From: an uncultured Actinomycetes bacterium
Lineage (GTDB): Bacteria > Actinomycetota > Actinomycetes > Nanopelagicales > Nanopelagicaceae
Direction: 5' to 3'
NCBI GenBank assembly: GCA_903953805.1
Contig: CAJBLC010000116.1
Span: 1-13,935, forward strand
DNA: 13,935 nt
Each line of letters opens with the position of its first letter. Position 1 is the first letter of the stretch. The translations under genes and the position numbers were made by a program. This document shows positions 1 to 6,062 of the stretch, piece by piece. The notes under the pieces were generated by a model. The model saw only the letters and a program-made list of their open reading frames with translations. It did not search any database and had not been told where the DNA came from.

Positions 1-176
1 GTGGCACTGTTACAGTTGAAGATCTCATTGCAAAGGGTGCAGTGCGCGATAGTTATCCAGTCAAGGTTCTCGGAAATGGAGAGATCTCCGTCAAGGTGAA
101 TGTCTCTGCTCACGGGTTCTCAGCGTCAGCGATCGAGAAGATTGCTGCTGCAGGCGGATCAACGACAAAGATTTAA
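1..176 (+). CDS. rplO: 50S ribosomal protein L15, C-terminal part
   Basis: The reading frame is open from base 3 (bases 1-2 finish a split codon) to the TAA at 174-176, giving the last 57 residues. They read as the L15 C-terminal domain: GTVTVEDLIAKGAV, then a lysine-rich strand with VKVLGNGE, then VSAHGFSASAIEKIAAAGG and a short basic end. L15 is a late-assembly protein of the large subunit that binds 23S rRNA. Its place just before secY matches the standard end of the spc operon, and this context makes the call firm although the N-terminal half is outside the window. Nothing odd is visible in the part present. Confidence 0.93.
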   Translation, partial: GTVTVEDLIAKGAVRDSYPVKVLGNGEISVKVNVSAHGFSASAIEKIAAAGGSTTKI

Positions 177-183
177 TGAGTAA

Positions 184-209
184 CCCTCTCCCTGTAACAG
201 GGGAGAGGG
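184..209 (+). terminator. Hairpin between rplO and secY (possible attenuator)
   Basis: Bases 184-192 (CCCTCTCCC) pair perfectly with 201-209 (GGGAGAGGG), nine base pairs. The seven-base loop can add two more pairs if one G bulges. It begins 7 bases after the rplO stop and ends about 50 bases before secY. The bases after it (ACCACTCGTTTCATCG) are not a clean T run, so complete termination is doubtful. Partial termination, an RNA-processing site or 3'-end protection of the upstream ribosomal-protein message would all fit. The pairing is seen directly and its role is inferred. Confidence 0.5.
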
Positions 210-258
210 ACCACTCGTTTCATCGAAATTATCTAGTCTGAATTTATAGGGAGAGAAA

Positions 259-1554
259 ATGCTTTCAGCATTCGCAAAGGCTTTTAAGACACCAGACCTT
301 CGCAAAAAGATTTTCTTCACCATGGCAATCATGGGTCTCTTCCGTTTCGGATCGATCGTTCCAACACCAGGTGTCTCATACAAGAATGTGCAGCAGTGTC
401 TCAAGGCTGCTAACAATGGCGGACTCTTCGGCCTTGTTAATCTCTTCAGCGGTGGCGCACTTCTCCACCTCTCAGTATTTGCGCTCGGCATCATGCCGTA
501 CATCACCAGCTCGATCATTATTCAGCTTTTGACTGTTGTTATTCCTCGCTTTGAGACTCTCAAGAATGAGGGTCAATCAGGTACAGCAAAGCTCACTCAA
601 TACACTCGTTACCTCACAGTTGGCCTTGCAGTGCTTCAATCAACTGGTCTTATTGCAGTTGCTCGTACTCCAGGTCGTCTCTTCAGCGGTTGCTCATTTG
701 CAATCATTCCTGACTCCTCATGGCAGCGCATCGTCACCATGGTCTTTGTTATGACCGCTGGTACAGCTGTAATCATGTGGCTCGGTGAACTCATCACTGA
801 TCGTGGTGTGGGTAATGGAATGTCTATCTTGATCTTCACATCGATTGCTGCCGGATTCCCAACTCAGCTCTGGTCGATCAAACTCCAGAAGGGTCTCTTC
901 GCATTCCTCTTCGTTCTCGCTGTAGGAATCTGCGTCGTTGCAGCAGTTGTCTTCGTTGAGCAGGCTCAACGTCGTATCCCCGTCCAATATGCAAAGCGCC
1001 AAGTTGGTCGCCAGTCATATGGCGGAACCAGCACCTATATTCCAATCAAGGTGAACCAGGCTGGCGTTATCCCAGTTATCTTCGCATCATCACTTCTCTA
1101 TATCCCATCACTGATCGTTAATTTCTCTGGCTCAAAGGCTAAGTGGGCGATCTGGGTACAGCAGAACCTTGTGAAGGGCGATCACCCGATCTACATCATC
1201 GCTTACGCGACCCTCATTATCTTCTTCACCTACTTCTACGTTGCAATTACCTTCAACCCAGATGAGGTTGCAGATAACATGAAGCAGTACGGTGGATTTA
1301 TCCCTGGTATCCGCGCAGGAAAGCCAACATCTGAATATCTTCAGTATGTGCTCTCACGCATCACCGCTCCAGGATCGCTCTACCTAGCATTTGTTGCGAT
1401 TATTCCAATCGTTGCTTTGATCCTCTTCAACGCTTCGCAGAACTTCCCATTTGGTGGAACTGCAATCTTGATCGTCGTTGGTGTTGGTCTTGATACTGCG
1501 AAGCAGATCGAGTCACAGCTCCAGCAGCGTTCTTATGAAGGTTTCTTGCGCTAA
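259..1554 (+). CDS. secY: Protein translocase subunit SecY
   Basis: SecY is the pore-forming membrane subunit of the SecYEG translocon, which exports unfolded preproteins and inserts membrane proteins. The 431-residue product is the usual family length and has about ten hydrophobic segments. Visible landmarks: the plug and second-segment region at about 55-91, with the family signature GIMPYITSSIIIQ at 77-89; the motif ITDRGVGNGMS after the fifth segment; the basic cytoplasmic loop with QRRIPVQYAKR; and the conserved cytoplasmic loop with NPDEVADNMKQYGGFIPGIR at 333-352, which contacts SecA and the ribosome. The ATG at 259 has a GGGAGAG Shine-Dalgarno stretch at 249-255. It follows rplO after 82 bases, and its stop codon TAA shares one base with the adk ATG, so the two are probably translationally coupled. 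Confidence 0.98.
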   Translation: MLSAFAKAFKTPDLRKKIFFTMAIMGLFRFGSIVPTPGVSYKNVQQCLKAANNGGLFGLVNLFSGGALLHLSVFALGIMPYITSSIIIQLLTVVIPRFETLKNEGQSGTAKLTQYTRYLTVGLAVLQSTGLIAVARTPGRLFSGCSFAIIPDSSWQRIVTMVFVMTAGTAVIMWLGELITDRGVGNGMSILIFTSIAAGFPTQLWSIKLQKGLFAFLFVLAVGICVVAAVVFVEQAQRRIPVQYAKRQVGRQSYGGTSTYIPIKVNQAGVIPVIFASSLLYIPSLIVNFSGSKAKWAIWVQQNLVKGDHPIYIIAYATLIIFFTYFYVAITFNPDEVADNMKQYGGFIPGIRAGKPTSEYLQYVLSRITAPGSLYLAFVAIIPIVALILFNASQNFPFGGTAILIVVGVGLDTAKQIESQLQQRSYEGFLR

Positions 1555-2210
1555 TGCGTTTAATCCTTGTTGGCCCTCCTGGCGCCGGTAAGGGAACTCA
1601 AGCAGTTCACCTTGCAGCTCATTACGGCATTCCACATATTTCGACGGGCGATATCTTCCGCCACAATATGAAGAATGAGACTGAACTTGGTCTGCTCGCA
1701 AAGTCATATGTCGATCGTGGCGAACTTGTACCTGATTCAGTGACCAATGAGATGGTGAAAGATCGCCTCACTCACGATGATGCTCAAGCTGGATTCTTGC
1801 TCGATGGCTTTCCACGCAACGTGCTCCAGGCAGAAGTTCTTCGTGCAGTCCTTGCCGAGGCTCACACCCCTCTTGATGCAGTTCTCGAACTTGCACTTGA
1901 TGATGTTGAGATCATTGCCCGCCTTTCAGGTCGTCGTACCTGCCGTGACTGCAGCGCCTCATTCCATGTGATCTATGAGAAGCCGGCTGTAGATGGCGTC
2001 TGCGATAAGTGCCAAGGCGAGCTCTATCAGCGCGAAGATGATTCAGAGGCAGTTATTACCCGTCGCCTTGAAGTCTACGCAGAACAGACAAAACCGATTA
2101 TCGCGTTCTACCGCACTGAAGGACTCTTGATCACAATCCCTGCGGTCGGCGAAGTATCTGAGATAACAGACCGCGCCATTGCTGCACTCTCTGCAGCTGT
2201 CGTTCACTAA
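1554..2210 (+). CDS. adk: Adenylate kinase, long form with Cys4 LID
   Basis: The enzyme converts ATP + AMP to two ADP in the cytoplasm and sets adenylate balance. The P-loop GPPGAGKGT spans residues 7-15, the AMP-binding region contains STGDIFR at 30-36, and DGFPR at 84-88 is the family signature. The LID domain (about 126-163) carries four cysteines, C130, C133, C150 and C153, in two CxxC pairs, as in zinc-binding adenylate kinases. The length of 218 residues fits the long bacterial form; mycobacterial Adk is shorter and lacks this LID (from memory). The ATG starts on the last base of the secY stop codon, and there is no separate Shine-Dalgarno site, which points to re-initiation after secY. 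map follows after 11 bases. Confidence 0.98.
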   Translation: MRLILVGPPGAGKGTQAVHLAAHYGIPHISTGDIFRHNMKNETELGLLAKSYVDRGELVPDSVTNEMVKDRLTHDDAQAGFLLDGFPRNVLQAEVLRAVLAEAHTPLDAVLELALDDVEIIARLSGRRTCRDCSASFHVIYEKPAVDGVCDKCQGELYQREDDSEAVITRRLEVYAEQTKPIIAFYRTEGLLITIPAVGEVSEITDRAIAALSAAVVH

Positions 2211-2221
2211 TGAAGTAGCCC

Positions 2222-3034
2222 ATGGCTATTCAAATTAAATCCCTCGAGCAACTTCAGTTGATGCGCAAGGCTGGCATTGTTGTTGGCGAAGCCCTTCTGC
2301 TCATGAAGGAAGCGGCAAAGCCAGGGGTAACAACACTTGAACTCGACGCGATCGCGGCCGCTCATCTCAAAGAGCGTGGAGCGACATCGTCCTTCTTTAA
2401 TTATCACGGCTATCCAAAAGTTCTATGCGCCTCTGTGAATCACGAAGTTGTGCACGGAATTCCAAATGAGCGTCCACTTCAAGAGGGCGACGTTCTCTCA
2501 TTAGATTTTGGCGCAATCGTTGAAGGTTGGCACGGGGATTCTGCGATCTCATTTGGTATCGGAAATATTGATCCAGCAGATCAAAAACTTATGGATACGT
2601 GTGATGAATCGATGTGGCGCGGAATCGCGGCAGCTAAGGTCGGGGGACACCTCACGGATATCTCCGAAGCGATCCAGACCTATATTGATTCACAAGGTAA
2701 GTATGGAATTCTCCGTGAATACGGTGGCCATGGCATTGGCTCCGAGATGCATCAAGAGCCTCACGTTCTCAACTTTGGTAAGGCTGGTTTTGGACCAGAA
2801 CTCAAAGTTGGTTTAGCGCTTGCTATTGAACCGATGATTACTCGTGGTTCAGCGACAACAAAAGTTCTCTCCGATGATTGGACTGTAGTCTCGATCGATA
2901 AGACAAATGGCGCTCACTTCGAGCAGACCTTTGCACTTTTGCCAGATGGAAAGCCATTTGTTTTAACATCACTTGATGGTGGCAAAGAGCGACTCGGTCG
3001 ACTCGGCGTTGAGATCTCTGATCTCCTTAAATAA
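2222..3034 (+). CDS. map: Methionine aminopeptidase, type I
   Basis: MAP removes the initiator methionine from nascent proteins when the second residue is small. The 270 residues form the pita-bread fold, with all five metal ligands recognisable by comparison with the E. coli enzyme: D95 (in SLDFGA), D106 (in WHGDSA), H170 (in GGHGIG), E203 (in AIEPM) and E234 (in HFEQT). The substrate-site histidines are H74 (VNHEVVHG) and H177 (MHQEP). There is no N-terminal zinc-finger or SH3-binding extension. It follows adk by 11 bases and belongs to the secY-adk-map unit. Its last 8 bases overlap the 3' end of the convergent amidohydrolase gene. In most bacteria infA comes next; here it is displaced by 1.7 kb. 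Confidence 0.98.
   Translation: MAIQIKSLEQLQLMRKAGIVVGEALLLMKEAAKPGVTTLELDAIAAAHLKERGATSSFFNYHGYPKVLCASVNHEVVHGIPNERPLQEGDVLSLDFGAIVEGWHGDSAISFGIGNIDPADQKLMDTCDESMWRGIAAAKVGGHLTDISEAIQTYIDSQGKYGILREYGGHGIGSEMHQEPHVLNFGKAGFGPELKVGLALAIEPMITRGSATTKVLSDDWTVVSIDKTNGAHFEQTFALLPDGKPFVLTSLDGGKERLGRLGVEISDLLK
3011..3025 (+). terminator. Small hairpin in the last codons of map
   Basis: GAGATC at 3011-3016 pairs with GATCTC at 3020-3025 around a three-base loop. It lies five to eleven bases before the map stop codon and is followed by a T/A-rich tail on the plus strand (CTTAAATAACTTTTA). Because map and the opposite-strand gene overlap at their ends, any terminator for map has to lie inside coding sequence, and this is the only candidate I see. 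Six pairs with a three-base loop is weak, and GATC-rich sequence is common in this window, so chance is a real alternative. Confidence 0.25.
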
Positions 3035-4616
3035 CTTTTACGCCTGCCTTAAAGACTGATTCGACCCCAACTTCGTGGATTTTTGTAATGGGAATCGAGA
3101 ATGGGTTGCGATCAAGAATAATGAAATCTGCTCGCATCCCAACTTCTATCGCTCCTAAATATTCTTCACGATAATTCTGATAGGCAACCGCCTCTGTATA
3201 GAAGCCCCAAGACTGCTCAAGATCGATAGCTTGATCAGGGTTCCAAGGTTCTCCAGGTTTGCCTGGCTCCGTGCGATGCACTGGAACAGCGAGGGCAAGT
3301 AAGGGTTTTTCGCTGGTTATTGGCCAATCTGAACCATATGCAACGTTCACTTGCGCATCGATCATTTCACGAAGGCGATACTGCTCATCATTACGCTTAC
3401 CTATACGCGGCGCAATTAACTCTTTATTCATGGGATCCATATACATCCAGAGTGGCTGCATATTTGCAATTACACCAAGTTCGGCAAAGCGCGGCAGATC
3501 GAGCTCTGAAATAAGTTGAGCGTGAACAATTACTGGGCGACGATCCCACTCTGGATTCTCGGATTGCATATATTCAATGGCATTGAGCGCCTGACGCACA
3601 GCAGCATCACCGATTGCATGGATGTGTACCTGGAACTCAAGCGCATCAAAGTGCTTGACCGCTGCACGTAACTCTTCATCACTCCAGATTGTTATACCGG
3701 AGAATCCAGGTTGATCGTTATAAGGTTCAAGGAGTGCAGCTGTTCCACTTGAAAGTGCACCATCTGCCAAAAACTTTACCGATGAGGCATTGATGGAATC
3801 GATCGCATCGAAGAGTGCACGATCTCTGGCGATACGATCGCTCTCATCGCGCCAATCTTCAGGACTCACTAAATGTGAGATATTCATATCAACAGTGAGT
3901 ACGCCGCGATCATGAGCCTCTTTGTAGATCTGCGCCATACCTGGCTCGGCCCATGAATCGGTAGAGAAAGTGATTCCCGATTGAAGCATGGTCTGGGATG
4001 CCCATCCAATTGCGGCAACTTCATCATCGAGAGTACGTGGCGGAATTTTTGAGAGGATCAGATCCATCGCTTGTGGCTCGCGAAGCGTTCCCTTGGGCGA
4101 GCCATCTTCTCTGCGAGCGATGCTGCCACCATCGGGATCAACCGTCGAAGCTGTTATTCCAGCGATCTCTAACGCTTTCGAATTCACCCAGATCGTATGG
4201 TGGTCAACAGCATGAAGAACAACAGGACGATCACTCACGACTTCATCGATCCACTGTGCATCAAAATCTCCACCTTCAATGAGCGCTGCTTCATAAGCGC
4301 CACCAACGATCCACCCCGTCGGATTCTCGGCGGCAAAGCGCGCGATCTCGGCAGTGATCTCGGCGAGAGAGGTGAGTCCTGTGACCTTGGGGCCAGCTGC
4401 TTCCCGCCCGGCGAAGAGCGGGTGGGCATGGCCATCGCCAAAGGCTGGGGCAACGAACTTTCCGGTGAGGTCCAGGCGCTGATCGTGCTCGGGATTGAAC
4501 TCTTGGGCGGCCTTTGGGCCAAGGGCGATAAAAACCCCGCCATCGATCAGGGCGCCTACCCGGGCGGGGCGGCCCGGAGAGTAGATGAGCGCACCCTCAA
4601 GATAGAGACGCGTCAT
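3027..4616 (-). CDS. YtcJ-like metal-dependent amidohydrolase (Amidohydro_3 family)
   Basis: The 529-residue protein belongs to the amidohydrolase superfamily, in the branch with YtcJ and N-substituted formamide deformylase. The order is: a small beta domain at about 1-55; the metal-binding HxH at H63/H65 in FGDGHAHP; a lysine in a conserved stretch (VKFLADGALSSGTAAL from 280, K281); HIHAIGDAAV with H331/H333; IVHAQ with H365; YGSDWPIT with D430; and the C-terminal return to the beta domain with GMRADFIILDRNPF. This is a full metal-site set, so it is probably an active hydrolase of an amide, carbamate or cyclic amide; the substrate cannot be read from sequence. No signal peptide is seen, so it is likely cytoplasmic. 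The start at 4616 fits the family, though no strong Shine-Dalgarno site precedes it. It is the only minus-strand gene here and interrupts the map-infA junction. G+C is about 65% in its first 80 codons but about 40% at its 3' end. Confidence 0.9.
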   Translation of the reverse strand: MTRLYLEGALIYSPGRPARVGALIDGGVFIALGPKAAQEFNPEHDQRLDLTGKFVAPAFGDGHAHPLFAGREAAGPKVTGLTSLAEITAEIARFAAENPTGWIVGGAYEAALIEGGDFDAQWIDEVVSDRPVVLHAVDHHTIWVNSKALEIAGITASTVDPDGGSIARREDGSPKGTLREPQAMDLILSKIPPRTLDDEVAAIGWASQTMLQSGITFSTDSWAEPGMAQIYKEAHDRGVLTVDMNISHLVSPEDWRDESDRIARDRALFDAIDSINASSVKFLADGALSSGTAALLEPYNDQPGFSGITIWSDEELRAAVKHFDALEFQVHIHAIGDAAVRQALNAIEYMQSENPEWDRRPVIVHAQLISELDLPRFAELGVIANMQPLWMYMDPMNKELIAPRIGKRNDEQYRLREMIDAQVNVAYGSDWPITSEKPLLALAVPVHRTEPGKPGEPWNPDQAIDLEQSWGFYTEAVAYQNYREEYLGAIEVGMRADFIILDRNPFSIPITKIHEVGVESVFKAGVKVI

Positions 4617-4648
4617 GCGAGCAATCCGCCGGTTAGGTGCATCACAGG

Positions 4649-4654
4649 AGTATA
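4649..4654 (-). promoter_or_regulatory. Candidate -10 box for the amidohydrolase gene
   Basis: Read on the minus strand, 4654 down to 4649 spells TATACT, five of six matches to the sigma-70 type -10 consensus TATAAT. It would place the transcript start near 4642, about 26 bases before the ATG. No good -35 box is seen 16-18 bases upstream (the sequence there is close to TCCATA), so the promoter is incomplete by eye. Confidence 0.4.
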
Positions 4655-4664
4655 AGGGAGCGGA

Positions 4665-4694
4665 TTTCCCCTATGGAGAGTATCTCGGTAATCT
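4665..4694 (+). promoter_or_regulatory. Candidate promoter for infA-rpmJ
   Basis: The infA gene cannot be transcribed from map here because an opposite-strand gene lies between, so a promoter must exist in or near 4617-4757. The best candidate is TTTCCC at 4665-4670, an 18-base spacer and TAATCT at 4689-4694. The -10 hexamer is identical to that of the better rplM promoter at 9763-9768; the -35 match is poor. The leader would be about 55-60 bases long and contain the hairpin at 4701-4718. Confidence 0.35.
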
Positions 4695-4700
4695 TCTCCT

Positions 4701-4718
4701 CTGCCCAGAAATGGGCGG
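4701..4718 (+). promoter_or_regulatory. GAAA-tetraloop hairpin in the infA leader
   Basis: GCCCA at 4703-4707 pairs with TGGGC at 4712-4716 around the loop GAAA, a GNRA-type stable tetraloop. The stem extends by T4702-G4717 (wobble) and C4701-G4718 to seven pairs. It ends 39 bases before the infA start, so it does not hide the ribosome site. There is no T run after it, which argues against a terminator. Its role is unknown; a processing, stability or protein-binding element would fit. Confidence 0.45.
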
Positions 4719-4757
4719 CACACCTGTAAGCCCCCGAAACAGATAAGTAGGTACTGC

Positions 4758-4979
4758 TTGGCTAAGAAAGATGGCGCAATCGAGATCGAAGGCGTCGTAG
4801 CTGAAGCTTTGCCGAACGCAATGTTCAAGGTAACGCTTACAAATGGACACGTTGTACTTGCACATATCAGCGGAAAGATGCGACAGAACTACATTCGTAT
4901 CTTGCCTGAAGATCGTGTGATTGTAGAACTCAGTCCATATGACCTCACACGAGGTCGCATTACATACCGTTACAAGTAA
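4758..4979 (+). CDS. infA: Translation initiation factor IF-1 (TTG start)
   Basis: IF-1 is a small OB-fold protein that sits in the 30S A site during initiation. The 73 residues match the family end to end: MAKKDGAIEIEGVV at the start, the strands with ALPNAMFKVTLTNGHVVLAHISGKMR, and DRVIVELSPYDLTRGRITYRYK at the end. The start codon is TTG at 4758, chosen because the next codons give the invariant AKKD N-terminus and no ATG or GTG is placed to do so. The ribosome site is weak (TAGG near 4748-4751). Translation of IF-1 from a rare start codon may hold its level down; that is inference. rpmJ follows after 19 bases. Confidence 0.97.
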   Translation: MAKKDGAIEIEGVVAEALPNAMFKVTLTNGHVVLAHISGKMRQNYIRILPEDRVIVELSPYDLTRGRITYRYK

Positions 4980-4998
4980 TTAGTGAAAGAGGAAAATC

Positions 4999-5112
4999 GT
5001 GAAGGTTAAGCCAAGCGTGAAGAAGATTTGCGACAAGTGCAAAGTCATTCGTCGTAATGGTCGCGTTATGGTCATTTGCGAGAATCTTCGTCACAAGCAA
5101 CGCCAGGGATAA
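4999..5112 (+). CDS. rpmJ: 50S ribosomal protein L36, zinc-ribbon form
   Basis: This 37-residue protein starts at GTG 4999, after the ribosome site AGAGGAAA at 4988-4995, and ends at TAA 5110-5112. It reads MKVKPSVKKICDKCKVIRRN and so on, with the zinc ligands C11, C14, C27 and H32 in the normal spacing, so it is the zinc-containing (C+) form. L36 binds 23S rRNA in the large subunit. It lies between infA and the rpsM leader as in most bacteria. Length and sequence are canonical. Confidence 0.97.
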   Translation: MKVKPSVKKICDKCKVIRRNGRVMVICENLRHKQRQG

Positions 5113-5138
5113 GTTCACACTTATCTTGTAAAAGAACG

Positions 5139-5213
5139 CGTGGTGCGACTGATCTTCGGATCAGACCTCTGGACCGGTAGGCCAGAGCCTGTTACCCAAC
5201 AGGATGCACTGCG
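5139..5213 (+). promoter_or_regulatory. Structured RNA leader of the rpsM (alpha) operon, four-way junction
   Basis: Four stems can form together. P1: 5139-5146 with 5206-5213 (eight pairs, two G-U). P2: CTGATC 5149-5154 with GATCAG 5159-5164, capped by a TTCG tetraloop. P3: CTCTGG 5167-5172 with CCAGAG 5182-5187, loop of nine bases. P4: CCTGTT 5188-5193 with AACAGG 5198-5203, loop ACCC. The joints are only 2, 2, 0 and 2 bases long. The P3 loop contains CCGG (5174-5177), which could pair with CCGG at 5223-5226 downstream. P1 ends about 25 bases before the rpsM ribosome site (AAGGG near 5237-5241). No T run follows, so it is not a plain terminator. In E. coli the alpha operon is held down by S4 binding a pseudoknot leader before rpsM; a similar role here is inference. 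Confidence 0.7.
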
Positions 5214-5249
5214 AAGGACCTTCCGGATAAAAGAAAAAGGGTAAGCGAT

Positions 5250-5627
5250 ATGGCACGTCTAGTCGGTGTCGATCTACCTCGCGAAAAGCGCGTTGAGATC
5301 GCACTTACATATATCTTCGGGATTGGATTAACCCGCGCGCATGCAACACTCGCCGCGACCGGTGTTAACCCAGATACCCGCGTCAAGGATCTTCAAGAGC
5401 CAGAATTGGCAAAGCTTCGTGAATATATCGAAGCAAATTACAAAATCGAGGGTGACCTTCGCCGTGAGATCGCAGGCGATATCCGTCGTAAAGTCGAAAT
5501 CCAGAGCTATCAAGGTATTCGCCACCGTAAGGGACTTCCTGTTCGTGGTCAGCGCACACATACAAATGCGCGCACACGTAAGGGTCCACGTAAGGCAATC
5601 GCCGGTAAGAAGAAGGAGACTAAGTAA
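5250..5627 (+). CDS. rpsM: 30S ribosomal protein S13
   Basis: S13 sits in the head of the small subunit, contacts the P-site tRNA and forms bridges to the large subunit. The 125 residues begin MARLVGVDLPREKRVEIALT, run through the helix-two-turn-helix region (IFGIGLTRA at 22-30) and end in the conserved basic tail: SYQGIRHRKGLPVRGQRTHT at 86-105, then NARTRKGPRK and a lysine-rich end. The ATG at 5250 follows AAGGG by eight bases. It is the first gene of the alpha operon and is preceded by the structured leader at 5139-5213. rpsK follows after two bases, with its ribosome site AAGGAG (5613-5618) inside the end of rpsM. Confidence 0.98.
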   Translation: MARLVGVDLPREKRVEIALTYIFGIGLTRAHATLAATGVNPDTRVKDLQEPELAKLREYIEANYKIEGDLRREIAGDIRRKVEIQSYQGIRHRKGLPVRGQRTHTNARTRKGPRKAIAGKKKETK

Positions 5628-5629
5628 CA

Positions 5630-6046
5630 ATGGCCGCTCCTAAATCAAAGGTTGCCGCAGGTAAGGGCAAAGTTAAGCTTCGTAAGAAAGAGAAGAAGAA
5701 CGTCGTTGCAGGTCAGGCTCACATTAAGAGCACCTTCAACAACACCATCATCTCTATCACCGACCCAAGTGGTGCGGTTATCTCTTGGTCATCTGCTGGT
5801 CAGGTTGGCTTCAAGGGTTCACGGAAATCAACACCGTTCGCAGCTCAGCTTGCAGCTGAAGCAGCAGCGCGCCGCGCTCAAGAGCATGGCCTCAAGAAGG
5901 TTGATGTCTTTGTTAAGGGACCTGGTTCAGGTCGCGAAACAGCTATCCGTTCATTACAGGCAGCAGGACTTGAAGTTGGAGCCATCTCAGATGTCACTCC
6001 AGCTCCACACAATGGTTGCCGTCCACCAAAGCCACGTCGAGTTTAA
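5630..6046 (+). CDS. rpsK: 30S ribosomal protein S11
   Basis: S11 lies in the platform of the small subunit near the Shine-Dalgarno helix. The 138-residue product has a lysine-rich N-terminal arm (about 1-25), the core with HIKSTFNNTIISITDPSG, the signature GPGSGRETAIRSLQ at 97-110 and the C-terminal HNGCRPPKPRRV. The arm length matches other actinobacterial S11 proteins as I remember them. Only two bases separate it from rpsM, so the genes are likely translationally coupled. rpsD follows after 16 bases with ribosome site AAGGAAGG. Confidence 0.98.
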   Translation: MAAPKSKVAAGKGKVKLRKKEKKNVVAGQAHIKSTFNNTIISITDPSGAVISWSSAGQVGFKGSRKSTPFAAQLAAEAAARRAQEHGLKKVDVFVKGPGSGRETAIRSLQAAGLEVGAISDVTPAPHNGCRPPKPRRV

Positions 6047-6062
6047 GGAAGGAAGAGAATAA

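Noticed and set aside
3027..4616. Amidohydrolase as part of a mobile element
   Set aside because: I saw no inverted or direct repeats, transposase, integrase or tRNA next to the gene.
4197..4655. Open frame of 152 codons on the plus strand inside the amidohydrolase gene
   Set aside because: It is antisense to well-conserved catalytic sequence, has no family resemblance and no ribosome site, and is open because that segment is G+C rich with few stops.
4941..4956. Perfect hairpin GACCTC-ACAC-GAGGTC near the end of infA
   Set aside because: It encodes the conserved IF-1 residues DLTRGR, so protein conservation is enough to explain it, and no T run follows.
5114..5126. Promoter for rpsM using TTCACA or TTATCT
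   Set aside because: TTCACA has no -10 box at the right distance, and TTATCT has no -35 box 16-18 bases upstream; transcription from infA-rpmJ is sufficient.
5341..5643. 100-codon frame overlapping rpsM in another frame
   Set aside because: It runs across the rpsM-rpsK join, has skewed composition and no start signal; the S13 frame explains this DNA.
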